Assembly (NCBI GenBank): GCA_900708905.1
Contig: CAADRB010000005.1
Span: 5,103,256 to 5,167,255 of the forward strand
Reading direction: 5' to 3'
DNA length: 64,000 bases
DNA from: Hymenolepis diminuta
Lineage: Eukaryota > Platyhelminthes > Cestoda > Cyclophyllidea > Hymenolepididae
A program made the translations under genes and the position numbers. The notes beneath the pieces were generated by a model. The model made no database searches, had not been told where the DNA came from, and worked only from the letters and a program-made list of their open reading frames with translations. This document shows, piece by piece, positions 23,101 through 58,400 of this stretch (within the stretch, counting starts at the first letter, position 1; each line of letters begins with the position of its first letter).

Positions 23101-25989
23101 ATAGCATTAATTTTTAGTTGTCGAAATTGGATATAACCCTATCTTGTTATAACTTTGCCAAAGGCAAAGTGGATTGATTAATCTTGAAAAACCTCCAAGT
23201 CAAAATACTGTAAAATATGACTTATCTCTCTAAGGGTAACCACTTTTTGTAGTAACCAAAGTTCCATCTATTTTCCAAACGTCTTTTTTGGTACCAGATT
23301 CATATGAAAGTGCCTGGACTTTGTTGATTTCAAATTTTTAATGAAGACTAATTGTTATTTCTTCTTCTCACTTAAGGCTCAATAGACATTCAAATCACTT
23401 AGGGCAAAATAAAGGGTACCTTTTGATTGGGATTAGAAAATGTATTCGCCGTCAATTGTTTCACTAGTTTACTTTCTCTTCTCGAGGACAACGTAAAAAG
23501 CTCCAAATTTTGGACTTTAATTAGATGCTCGTCTCACAGCGACTTTTACAACCTTAATAAGCTCTTTCCAGAAATGGAATAGTTAACTTTAATTAATTTT
23601 TAAGTTCCAGTACTTTATCACTTAACTTGGAATACAAGTCTTAAACAGGCACTCACTTTTTATTTTACGGCCCCAATTGAGGAATTAATTGTATGTAATT
23701 GAACAGAGAATACGGACGCTATGACCATCTGCACGTCCTATGGATATAACTCCTTTTTCGATACAGTTGAGATTGAAGGACGACTCAACGCGTTTCCAAA
23801 ATTACTCTTTATTCGCATTCTATATGAAAATACTTTGATCACGAAGCCGCAATGACGTCCATGACTCAAATCCCTCTCTGTCATGTCTAGCAGAGTTTAT
23901 CGACTCGCCTTCTTTTTCTATAACGACCTCATTTCACCTAAAAGTACACCTGCATTCATACTCTCACACGTCCTTGCCCAGGTGACTCTATAAACTGTAT
24001 TTCCGTCACATGAACACACGTAGACGCACACTTGCCAGTTATCTGCTCTTACATTCCCCCCTCAACTCTTCTCTCCCTCATCTCTATCTTACTCTCTTGA
24101 ATCCTCATCGTGATTTATTCAGTACACTTTGGCCTTCGCAACTCTGTGCTCCACTTTTGCGGACTGCGATCCGTTATCCCAACAAGATATCAGAGCCAGG
24201 TTGGAAACCCCTTGTGTATATACTTGTAATTGATATTAAGGTAACATTCGGAAATGTGTTCACTTAATACCACAAGTCCAAGGCCCTTCGAGTGGAAATG
24301 CTTTCCAGCATCCATCCTGAGTCAGCTCTGATGAGAAACTCCCATTTCACTGATCCTCTTTTGTTTAGTTTTAATTTAACTTGATTGAGCATGCCTTTCG
24401 CTAGGCGTTCAGCATCTAATCTGTGATCTCTATCCTCACTTGGGATAGATCTTACATTCGTATATTTTGATAGCCAACTGTATTACATATAATCATTCTC
24501 TGTCTTGTTTATACATAATCAGTAAATTGGTATTACTGCTACTTATTGATTAATCATATTGCTTGACCGAATATCACGTTCATACTTAAGTATAGAGTCT
24601 ATAATAACATTGAGTCGCCGAGTGTATATTAACAAGACCGGCATTAAAGTGTCGTTATGTGCCCGAGGAGAATTCCATGGTTAAATTTGCTTATACCCCA
24701 GTAAATTGAAGTAGAGAAATACACCTTAATTACGATCTGTTATACAGGTTAAGATGAGCAGAGAGTGATGGGTTGACAATTTAGCAATGGCGAGATCTCA
24801 TTCACAGACAGAAATGTGGAAAATCACGTGTTATGAGGCCCGTAATTTTTCAGACGCAGTAAATTCGCAAATCAATTTTCCAACAGATTTTTCCTTATTA
24901 AGAAATCTTATACATCAGCTTGCTCTTGAGTAATTTAGCATCCTGGACATCAGTGATATAAAAAATTCAGTAAATCACATCCTGTCATTCGGTCAAGTTA
25001 ACCGAATCGCTGAGTCGCTGAATCATGAGTTTAATAAGATTGCCAGTGACTATAAAAGCTGCTGCTTATGTTAAATTTGACATTGAGATTACAGACTTCA
25101 ATTTAACTCAGCCAGTACATTTCCCATCAATGGAACCAGAGAAATAGAATCGGCCAGTAGAATTCACCGCATTGGTTAGCTGTGGCCTAGATTTCTCTAC
25201 ATGAATTCAAACTCCTAAATGATAAATCCTCAATTCAGAGTGATGAAGACCATTATACTCGAGCTTCAATAAAATGAGAACGTCAAAATCTTGTTCGCTT
25301 TTGAATTCAGGTGGCCGTAGTGGCTTTGCCTCCTTCCTGCAATCAGGTACCTATCTATTTATTTCGGTTTTTTACCAAAATATTTGACTTTGCTCTCTTA
25401 CACTTCTGACTAATCCGCCTATCCTTAAACTGTTTATCAATTTTTCATGCTATATTACTGTTTCGTATTGAATATTACAGTTCTGCCTGGCCACTTTTTA
25501 AGTTTACCGATCACCAAGCTGATGCCAATTTAAGTTTGTAAAAGCTTGACTGAGCTACAAATTAGAAAATATTTTTCGAAATTATATGAGTAGTTCTCAA
25601 GCAATATATATTAGAATCTCGGTTTAGATATTGCAATCTGGGGTCCAGAGTACTGTATTTATGTGTTGATTTGATTATTCATGTATACATTATTAGAGAA
25701 CAAGTTTGGTAGAGGGAATAATGATGCTCTTTCCTTGTTGCTTAAGCGTAATTATGGGAAACGAACGAAAAATTTATTTATTCCATATATTTTTTCAAAA
25801 GATTTGTCTTAGAAATACGATTTGAACATGGAGGCCCAAACCTTTCAATGATAGCTTTACCAAGGGGAGAAAAAAGGAAAGTGTGAAAATTATCATTTTG
25901 AAAGCAAAGATTCCTCGAGCTGCGATTGATGCATCTTCGTTTCATTTCACATTCCTAATATTCTGCAGTAGATACTACACGAAAAAGTC

Positions 25990-26330
25990 CTTGACTAAAC
26001 CTTAGTAATCCTCTTAGAAGTCCATCAAACTGCTGACAGGTGCAACCAGCCTCTAACAGAGTCCTTTAGTATAAGTTTCCCCAAAATTAGCCAGGCTACG
26101 TCCAAATAGTGAAAATAAAGGACTGGTGAGGAGAGAGTTTTTTCCTAAAAAGGCTTAGTAATTGTGAGCATAATTAATGATACGCTGCGAGAACATTGAT
26201 CACTGATTGGCTGGTAGGTCTCTGCACGTATGTCTGCGCATGATCGATACGCACACAGCACTTTCACAATGTTCTAGATCCATTTGGCAGCCTTGATAAC
26301 GTTGTACACTCTACAATTCCATCGTCTCGT
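25990..26330 (+). repeat. Three-copy dispersed repeat, copy 2
   Basis: AGTAATCCTCTTAGAAGTCC, CAGCCTCTAACAGAGTCC, AAAATTAGCCAGGCTACG, then GATCACTGATTGGCTGGTAG and GTCTCTGCACGTATGTCTGC, in the same order and orientation as copies 1 and 3. Confidence 0.65.
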
Positions 26331-27439
26331 ATTCACTGGAGACACAGAACTTAAATCACCTTCAAACTTTCTAGAAAACCAAAAAGATTATTTTATCCTA
26401 CGAACAAATCAAGTAATCTGACTCAATAACGTAAATAGTAATGGTGATAGTTCTTTAATTGAATAAAACGCATATTCATAAATTATGAAGTGAATATAAA
26501 CATTTATGGTAACGGATACAAATGGGTAGAGAGCATGCTTACTCTGATTGGATATGGCTGTGGTCAAATATGGCCTTGATACTGGGCTCAAAGGGGAATT
26601 TCGGCAACATCACATAATCGAGGTTTTTTCAGTGTCATATGACCTCATTAGGTAAACTTGTTGAGCTCATAGGCATCGAAAATTGATATATTCGATTACA
26701 CCCAATATAAATCTCTTCTTTTCAGAGGATTGCTTTTTGGCAGCTCCTCACAATACAACATAGTCCAGTAAATCTGCAGGTATACAAATCTTTTAACTTA
26801 TTTAAGTGATAACAAAATTATAAATACAGGCAATTATCAAAACCATAGCTCAGTTTGTGATTTAGAGAAGTGTTAATCCTAGTAAAGCCACATCTATAAT
26901 GCCTCTGAGATATTCTATTAAAATCTAATGATCTTAAAGGGTAACAGGATGCGACAGCCTCCCACAAATCTGAAGAACGGAAGTCGGAATGGACAATTGG
27001 TATATTGACGAAGAGAGGAAAGAATTGTAAGAAGAGTTGGGTTACACGTCTAACCGACGTCCACCAAAGAGGTATTGGGTGTGAAGGCTAAAATAAAGCA
27101 CACTTTGGGAGTCCCCCTTGGCTGTTTCGGTGGAACAGACCAATGACCCTCCCCCCACCATATCATTTGATTTGAGTATGTTGGCAGAATATCCAAATTA
27201 CTGTTTTAGATGGACAAGAGATACCTAACAAAAGAACAATTTTCCTTTAAACATTTCCAGTCATCTATTTGATCGTCATTGTTACAGTGACAGACAGACA
27301 TTAATGAATAAATCGCACTTCTCGTGATGCATTTATAGGCCTCTTCGAATTGATTTTTTAGAAGTACAATAAAATCTTGATAAAAGTGATGTATCTTGGA
27401 AACATTTCGATAGGAAACTCCCTCCACGTTGAGAGGTTT

Positions 27440-27490
27440 TAATCAGTGCGCATGCCTGGAAGTGTATCGATCTCGCGACCTCTGACCAAG
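27440..27490 (-). repeat. SINE-like head fragment
   Basis: The minus strand reads GGTCAGAGGTCGCGAGATCG, the B-box region of the family. No tail was found. Confidence 0.3.
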
Positions 27491-28578
27491 CTGTTTAAAA
27501 GTTATTATTGCGTAACGAACCTATCCGCATTTTCGAGAAAGTTAAATATCCGATGGACCCTTTCCCCCCTCCTCCTCCTCCTCCACATCCCAGGTCAATA
27601 AAATACGGTATTCTACCCCTCTATATAAATCAGAATTCAGTCTTGAGATTTTTCAGTGGACGACTAAGCCATAACGCCAGCTAAGCGTGTTAGAAATTAA
27701 GGACTTTTTTGAGAGGGTAGTAATGGTCCCCATTTACAAAGTAGTCAGCTGATGATCAATAATATCTGAGATATTTTAAGTCAACATTCCCAAAAATTGA
27801 AATTTCAGTTTTAAATCACCGAGAGTCCTTACGACTATACCCATACGCTTATCTGATGAATCCCTACATATTCGACTAACTGAACTGCTTTCGCCTTCTG
27901 TTAAAACCGAAAATACGCCCTTCGTGTACCCCTGTCATCCAATTACGACATATTAAGCCTTTCACATCCCCCTTTTATTCATGAAATTGTCAGCCTACAA
28001 GTTACGAGGCAGTTCCTCCTTGTATTTCCAAAATATACGAAATACTCGCCATCTTCTTCCTACTCTAATTGGTAGAAATGGAAAGAGCAGCGGACTAGCA
28101 AACATACCTAATCTACGGAGTAGCAACCCCTGCTTCACGAAAAATTGACCGACGACCATTAAACTACAACTTCTCCAACATAGTAAATAAACGCAAACCC
28201 AGGCAAACCGTCAACCCTGATATATGGTAACTCTATAAGCTCATTCACCTATAATATCAAATACTATATTTAGAAATTGTACCTGACTAGTTCAATAAAT
28301 GAAAGTGGTTGAAAGATTTTCGAACAGCCCGCAACCCAATTAAGTCAACACAGATCTTCCCTCTTTTAAATTATTTATATATACTACCGAATAAGGGCCA
28401 CTGATATAAAGAACTTAATTTCAATTCATTACACACGTACATGTGATAAGAAATTTAAACAGAATTTGACAAAACGAGAGACAGGGAAGGGATGGAAAAA
28501 AATCGCAAAAACACACAGGCAGAACGTTGGGGAGGTGAGAGGGGCGGAGAAATGGACAAGGAAAAATTAACCCTTCTG

Positions 28579-50933
<22,355 letters not shown>

Positions 50934-52254
50934 TTTTAAGTAGGCGCTGCGTCGTTAAGTGTGTTTAAAGTTGTTTGCATTGTTTAAAGTTAACTATTCA
51001 TTTGCTAAAGTTTATCTATTTGTAGTTTGATTTCAAAAAAATATTTCACTTTTGTTTTATGTTGATTTTCAAGTTACTTTACCATACACTTTTGGCAGGT
51101 AGTTTCTTGGAATTCTAAAATAATTAATTTACATTTAGCAAGTTTTATAAATTGAGACTAAGGCTTAAGCTAGGCCCTGCGTTTTAATAAATTATATAAA
51201 TTTTGCATAAATTTTTACAATACATTGGAAATTTAGAATCTTTCCGTTTTCAATGCATAACCAAGGAAAGGAAAATTCTGACTAAACGTCTATTATCATT
51301 TATTGAAATTTTAAATGGCACTTCTTTTAATGTATCAGCTTATACTATCTAATTTTTTAGTAATAATGCGTTTAATTTAAGGAGTTGAATACCCTAATAA
51401 TGAATAACATTATCTGTGATAATAACATAATGAATAAAAATTCTTATAACTCTAGTTGGTTAGTATCGTTATTGCAATCAGATAACTGATATTCATTTAA
51501 ACAATTTTCATGGTTTTAGATGTACCAACATTACTAGATATATTTTTAATGCTTTATCATTCCATCTCTTTATTTCTGATACCTTGACTATGATGGCAAA
51601 CGAATGCCACTAAAGGATATTCACCTACTTTATTCGTATGTTTGCATTTACACTGCTATAATGATATTGGATGTTATGGATGTGACCGTGGTACGAAGTG
51701 GCATGGCACTTAAGGAATAAGCCAAGTAATTCACAATTTCGAATTTGCTGGGAAATCTACCCTAATTAATTAATTTAATAATATTAAGCTCATTTGCCAA
51801 CGTATCTTCGCTAGATTCCAGTCATATTTGACAATTGACAAATCCATGTGATAATTGTCAGCTATGCACCGACAGGTGGACCATATATGGTGAGACGGTC
51901 TTGACGGCGGTTTATCGTTCCGGGTCGCATGTATTTATGCATAGTATTTTAATGAGGTGAACTAAAACAAGTTTTATTTAATAAAGCCCGAGCCTAATTA
52001 AATTTGAAACACCTCCTTTATGCTTGTTACTAAAAAATGAAGCTATGCCTGTCTCAGAATCTGTTAGTAGAGGTATTTTTAATCAAAATTTGAATATTAA
52101 AGCCTCGAATTTCATTTCAAGGTAAATTTTAATTTACAGGTATTCCAAATGGATAATAACAGCTTCCTTTCAAAGATCCTAGTTTCAGATAACTAGACAC
52201 AATTTGTGTCAGTCAATTTTAATGAGCTATGCGAGCTATAATCGACCAACATAT

Positions 52255-52640
52255 CAAAATCCCTCCGCTCCACCCTCAGTCAAAATAACAGGCGGAAAGA
52301 TTCGTCGATAGGCTAAAGAGAAGCCTACAAAAACTGAAAGGGGTGGGAACTGTGGAAGAGGTACTGCAGAATTTCTTGCTAAATACAGATCAAGTCCACA
52401 CTCCCCCCCCCTCCCCGGCTGAGGCTCTAATGACTTAAAGGGTGAGAACGGTATATGAATGGATGCTGCCGAAAAAAAACTCTGCCGGGCAGGAGGAGGT
52501 ACGATTAGAAGAGCTCGTGATTATTGACCGGGTCGCCAGTGGACAACTGCAATTATCATAAACCGATATGAGAGCATGATTTACGATGTTGAGGTCGGTA
52601 AGGACACGTGGGTCCGCCACTATGATCAACTCCGATGAAG
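52255..52640 (+). pseudogene. Ty3/gypsy retrotransposon integrase C-terminal remnant
   Basis: Typical gypsy-integrase blocks appear in order: PPLHPQS, then QAERFVDRLKRSLQKL, TVEEVLQNFLL and PAEALM, then RVRTVYEWMLPK, and at the end YDVEVGKDTWVRHYDQL. A stop follows PPLHPQSK, and the later blocks lie in other frames, so it is broken by at least two frameshifts. No reverse transcriptase, RNase H or LTRs were found around it, so it is a fragment of an old insertion. Confidence 0.85.
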
Positions 52641-52853
52641 AATGGCGGAACCCACTGCGAATAAGCGTTATCTTTCCTTTTATTCATTACTTGATACATT
52701 TAATCTTATTCATGTTCTTCAATCTAGATCTTAGATTATGGACCAGATTACGGTTCCGTCGCTTGCAGTTCGAACAAGGATGAAATCTCCTCGCCTCCAG
52801 GTCGATCTGTCCTCGAAGACCTACGGATGAATTGCCTACAACGGGAGATACTA

Positions 52854-53130
52854 AAAGAAATACTTATCATTTTCCCCCTTTTTAATATTCCTTCTATAAG
52901 TGAGAATGTAATTTTCTTCTTAGTTCCCCACTGATGAGACATTTTGTAATTAAGCCTATTTTTTTAAGTCGATATCGGTTGAGATTGGGTTTTGTTGGTA
53001 CACGTGTGTTTATCATGAAGCGCCTCGTGTTCTGCTGTGGGCTATTGGCTTCCGTGTTACGTTGCTGTATCACCGAGTTTTCTCCGTTAATTTACTCTTC
53101 GAGATTACTACTGTGACTTCTAGTTTTGTT
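52854..53130. repeat. Tandem duplication, unit 1
   Basis: A unit of about 277 bp followed directly by a diverged copy. Shared blocks include AATATTCCTTCTAT, GCCTATTTTTTTAAGTCGAT, TTGAGATTGGGTTTTGTTGG and GCTATTGGCTTCCGTGTTAC, then TGCTGTATCACCGAGTTTTC. Confidence 0.8.
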
Positions 53131-53405
53131 AGAAGAAATGATAATTATTTTCCCCCGCTCCCAATATTTCTTCTATGAATAAAAATGTAGTTTCTTTCTT
53201 TATTTCCCCACCAATAAAATACACTCGATAATTATTCGTATTTGTTTAAGCCGATACCGATTGAGTTTGAGTTTCGTTAATACATGCGTGTTGACTACAA
53301 CGTGCCTTCTGATCTGCCGTGGGTTATTAGCTTCTGTGTTCAGTTGCTATATTACCGAGTTTTCTAGATTGTTGGCTCTGCTAGATTACTATCCGAACTC
53401 CTAGT
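53131..53405. repeat. Tandem duplication, unit 2
   Basis: The copy of 52854-53130, roughly 75-80% similar by eye: AATATTTCTTCTAT, TTAAGCCGATACCGATTGAG, GGGTTATTAGCTTCTGTGTT, TGCTATATTACCGAGTTTTC. No conserved reading frame spans both units. Confidence 0.8.
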
Positions 53406-55140
53406 TGGTTACGTTATAGCAAGTTTGCTACGTTATAACAATAGGAAATCATTCTAAACAGTTACAATATCGCGAGTACAAGGAGCCACTTCACAGAGTA
53501 TTAGTTCTGACAATCACTTGCATGTCGGTTCCTTTAGTTAAACACCATTTAGTTCTCAACCATTTTAGTCTTCCAAATCATAAATTTAGCTTAATATTTT
53601 AATAAAACTAGATAAATGTGTTCAAAACTCAGTATAACAAATAGCACTTTTTGTTCAGAGTACATTATGACTAAGAGAACTGGAAACAATAGGCGTACAA
53701 ATTTGCATATGGCGGGAGCGAAATAATCAATCACAAACCTCTGCACTCCAATTGATCGACCAATAAGGGTGAGCTGACAACTTTCCATCGAATCAGATAA
53801 TAATTGTGTCCACAACAAATTTTAATTCAACCTGAAATATTTGTCGAATTCATTTCTTATGATTCCCTGATTTCAGGATGATTTTAACTAAAGTGAAACA
53901 TATGTGTTTTGAATTAGCATTTACAAATATTTTGCAGATACAGATGCACTTAAAAATTGAATTTATACTTAAAAGTAGTTCTCCCCATTATTCTAATCCT
54001 ACAGTTATCTTCAACATTTTATCAGCACTCTGAGTCACGTGCTTTGTATAATTGCTCGCCCTTCACATCAATTATAAAGACTTTTTCTGCGCTTGACATG
54101 TTAAGATTAGTTCGGAGAGAAAAGGAACAAGTATGTCGTTCATCCAACAGTAGTCTGACAATTACCAATGCAAATTTCAAGAAACGTCTTAATGATTAGC
54201 TTTGTCACCGATTTTCCCCATTGTTCGGAGTCCACGAATGAGCCTCTATTTATCAACATTTACCCAATCTTGAGTGTTGAGTGATGTCCTTTCTATATTC
54301 TTTTCAAAGGACACTTTCAGACCACATATTACTATCAATGAATATTCTTCCCTTTTCTCTCTCTCTTGTTACTCTGAAAATACAACTTGGCCACACAGAT
54401 TCACGGGTATGACTATATACGCGATCCCGAGCTTATTTGTCAGTGTATTTAGGTTTCAGGTTGGCCGAAGTTCGTCGATTCACTATAACTTCCTGGCAGC
54501 CGGAAGGCGATGAAACTAACGGAACTTATTAAATTCACTCAAGATGAATCTTAATCAAAATATTGTTACATGCTTTAATTTTCAGTGACTGCAATTACCT
54601 TCCGCTTTCCATTCTGTTAGAAAACTGACTAGAATATTTCAAGATTCACAGGCTACATCCCTCATGCATTGGATTATCGATTATTGGCTTCCCTTGCTCA
54701 CTCCATGACATGCAATCCCGACACTACTCAAATTGTTGAGACCGATTTCCACAAACTCAAATCTATGTGAAGATATGCTTTCTTAAGGAACTGCTTTTTT
54801 TTTGAATCGCAGATCTCCTTTTCATCTTACCGGTCTGAACAGATGCAGTCAGAGAATACCTCAGTGAGCACCTGGTATTATTTCAGCAGTGTCCAAGATC
54901 ATACCATATTTTATATGACGGATTCACAATTCTATCAATTTAAAGAGTAATCACATATTCGTTCTAATGCTCTAAATTGTCATTTTAAATGAACCTTATT
55001 CAGTTGGTGACTTGAAAAATTATCAATATAGTCTTTCATTTCCATTTCTGAGTTCCGGGCAAATTTGAGGCTAAGATATAACAAAGTACTTTATTGCAGT
55101 ATTACCACAGAGAAGCAACACAATTAAGAACAGATTATTA

Positions 55141-55481
55141 TCAAATATTTATGTTCATATCCATCGCCAAACGTTTAAGGATGAACACCTGTTCGGCAAC
55201 TTCCGGAAAGTGAGGAGCAAATTTTTCACAAACTGGTAACGCTGATCGTGCTACAGTGGCAAAGGCCTCCATGAAGCGTTCCATTCTTGGTAGAACAACT
55301 TCACAGCCGCGGCCGGGCAAAATACAATCCTGCATACCTACTAAAGGGATCGATAAAATCACCAGAAAAGCAAGCGAAATGCTACGGTGAAGAGGACCTT
55401 GTAACTTTTGATAGGATGGCGAGGTAGTTAGGCAGCGATTTATCCTTAGACCGGCTTCCACTATGAGGTCTAGTTCCTTGT
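55141..55481 (-). CDS. SMYD exon 7 (C-terminal region)
   Basis: 341 nt after a TTTATTTCTAG acceptor, residues 378-490, ending MDMNINI and a TGA stop. It encodes helix-rich sequence such as RMERFMEAFATVARSALPV, in the position of the TPR-like C-terminal domain. A related stretch recurs in the pseudogene at 63030-63230. Confidence 0.8.
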
Positions 55482-58400
55482 CTAGAAATAAAAGGCGAAA
55501 AATTAAAATTTGAAGCAACTAAACCTATCAAAAATTCTTGCTGACTATTTAGTGGTTTAACTACCGTTGTTAATTTGTCACTATCATGATTTGACATAGA
55601 GACTTCAGTTCGTATATTTAATCAAATCCTTTTAATTCATCAACCGTCTAGTAAACACTGAGCAACAAGAGTGAATTATGGGATTTGGATATTGAAACGT
55701 AAAGCCGTGAAGTATTCATTATTTATAACCCGGAATCAAGAAAAATCAAATGAAATTAGATTCTTTTGATAGCTGAACTTTGGACGAAGCAAATCTAAAA
55801 GCAACATTTGGCATTGAAGGTTAAATAAATACACGATTGGTGCTATGAAACAAAACTTCGAAAAGCATAATTTACAATTAGAGTCGGTGGCAGTAAAAGA
55901 TTCTGCGCTGATTTTGTATCCCATCACAATTGTCCAACAGATCCAAAAGAGAGACAAGTTCTCTTCATGTTCGTAGATTAGACGGTAATATTTGTTATGA
56001 AGGCCTTCTTTTGACAGAAGAGCACACAATTTGTAGAAACCAACTGCATCTGAAAAAAATAAAATTATATGTAGACTGTAAGTCACTAAGCATGTTGTTA
56101 GTGAAGAATTGGAAGTAGATTAGGTTAGAAACTTCGCCAGCCAATAAGAAAGCACATGTAAGCATGGGGATGCAATGGGCCAACGATATGTTAGGACCCG
56201 GATTAAACTAAACTACGATTCCACGATGCTTTAGATAGAAATGGCCATTTTGACAAAATGATTACTACCCCTTCGCATTCATTTTCTTCTCTACCCATTT
56301 ATGTTTTTGGTGCACCTTCCTAACCTCCTTACATGCATGAAACTTTATATCTTTTTATTCTATCTTCCCTCATCTATAAGACGTTTTACAATAGATTCTG
56401 ATTTACACAATGCTCTCCACAAGATAAATATAGTAAAATTCTATGAGTTTTTCAGCTACATCACTACACCGATCAAGAGGACTGTTGAATGCACGCAGGT
56501 TGATTTTCGAAGATAGGACACAAAAACAGCTAACTCATCGAAATAGGGAATAACAGACGCAGAGTAGTGGATGGATTGCTTGAACCAAGGTTTGGCATCT
56601 ATAGGCGATAAGACTCAGGTCCCACAAAATATGATTCTCAAACGGAGAGGTTCCAGAATATATCTTGTTCCAAGGTGATTTTTCAAACGAGAATAATTAA
56701 GAATATATGCCATCAGAACGTCAACCTCAATTTTTAGGTAGATTAAGGGTAACGAAGAGAGTCAATATCTTAGAGTCTGAAAAAACACAATGGACGGCAC
56801 ATGTTCTACAACTGGGAGTAATATATTAGGAATCTCCCAACTTCCTCTAGTCAAATTCAGGATATCACAGCTGTGCGTCCGCTTTTCAATTAGTATAACG
56901 TGCGCTTGACTCCGGTTGACGTGACGGGACGGTTAACTTCAACTTCCTACATAAACTGAGAAATGTTGGGGCTGATCGACCCAATTTCAGAGAAGTAATG
57001 AGTATGCACTTTCATCCTGCTTGAGCTTCATGTAAGGGTTAAAAGAGTGGAAATCGAAGGTCGGTGCGAGCGTAGATTTAGAGTTCCGATTCTATCACCT
57101 AACAAAAAATAAGCTAATCAAGACACATCCAACTATTAAGAGGAATATCTCCAAATTTTAGGCGGCCAATTGTGAAGTCAAATTATCGAGTTCTACAGTA
57201 ATTAAGTACTAGAACCAAATTTAGGCTTCATACCCAGTTATTGTGCCAAAAAAAGAATCTAACGAGGCAATTTCTGTAACTTACGGAGAACTACGTACAA
57301 TCGACCCAAAGATCCCAGAGAGAACGTTTTTACTAGGACAAACGTACTATATTGTGTGAATTAGAATTGTATAGATAGAAAAACCAGACGTATGAAAATA
57401 GTGTGAAGCCAATCGCAGCGTAAAATATCAATACATTTTCTCGCTTCTTTTCCAGAAATCGGCAAGAATAATTGAAGAAATTTCTCTAGACTCATTGAGG
57501 GAGTGAACTGAAACGAGACAAGGTATCCTGAACACTAGACTTTTATAGAGAGAAGATATCCAAGAGCCGCTCTTGTGAGAAGCTCAAACTCAACCATCAC
57601 AATTGTTGATCACTATTCTTCACAGCTCTGAATATGTACCGATAAGCATCGATCTCATGATATCTGGCCTAACAGACTACTGCGCCACGGATGCACAAAA
57701 GGTAGAGAGCGCCAGAATTCTAGAAACTGAAATTTAACCCTCTCTAGCCAGATACCTTATTCGTTATCCATTACATAATGAGTGTTTTTCAATAATTGCT
57801 TTAAATTGAAAGGTAACACTAGGAAATGGAACTGCTCACGAAATTGAAAATCTGACAGTTTTCTAATTGGCTTAGTTATTCCTATCGATTTAATTTAAGC
57901 AAACTAATATGCAATTCCTTTGGAAATATTCTGGCAGAAGGATACTATACATACCTTTATATGAAGAAATTGCATAACAACTTTCCTCCAATTCTTCAAA
58001 CATTGCCATATTGTAGACATTACGGCATTGATCACAAAAAAGTTGCTCCGATGATGACAACGAGAGTTTAGATAAGGGCAAATCCGTTTCCGATAAAAAA
58101 AGATCTGAATCCTCCGGGGATTTTCGTCTCAACGTCTTTCCACAACAAGAAGGAACTCGAACGCGAAAATCTTCCTCTTTATTAGAGCATCTTAAACAGT
58201 CACAAATGAAGAAGTATCGTTTTTGGAGTTCTTTCTGCCGGATGCTCGTTGGTCTCAATAAATTCAAATAAGAGATTCGAACCTACACAATCAAAAGTAT
58301 TAAAAATTATACAAGACTACCTTGGAGGAATCAGATATATCCTCACTTGCAATCACTTTAATCTCCTTTCCAATGAAAGTGACAATGGCATTTGGACAGC

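Larger units (their letters stand above)
7469..28578. other. Intergenic region between convergent NTE and CHD4
   Basis: These 21 kb are AT-rich and dense in stops in all frames. Candidate esterase poly(A) signals are ATTAAA at 7650 and AATAAA at 8304. I could not match any open frame of 60 to 131 codons here to a protein family or join it by splice sites. Dispersed repeats are listed separately. The stretch 20110-22900 in particular shows nothing I recognise. Confidence 0.6.
50934..55140. other. Intergenic region between CHD4 and the SMYD gene
   Basis: 4.2 kb upstream of CHD4 and downstream of the SMYD gene. It should hold the CHD4 promoter, but no promoter motif stands out. It contains a Ty3/gypsy remnant and a tandem duplication. 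The minus-strand sequence at 55095-55090 reads AATAAA, 46 nt past the SMYD stop. Confidence 0.7.

Noticed and set aside
24325..24350. Hammerhead-ribozyme-like core CTGATGAGAAAC
   Set aside because: The CUGAUGA and GAAAC boxes are directly adjacent, leaving no helix II, and the flanks do not form proper helices I and III around a cleavage site. Chance is more likely.
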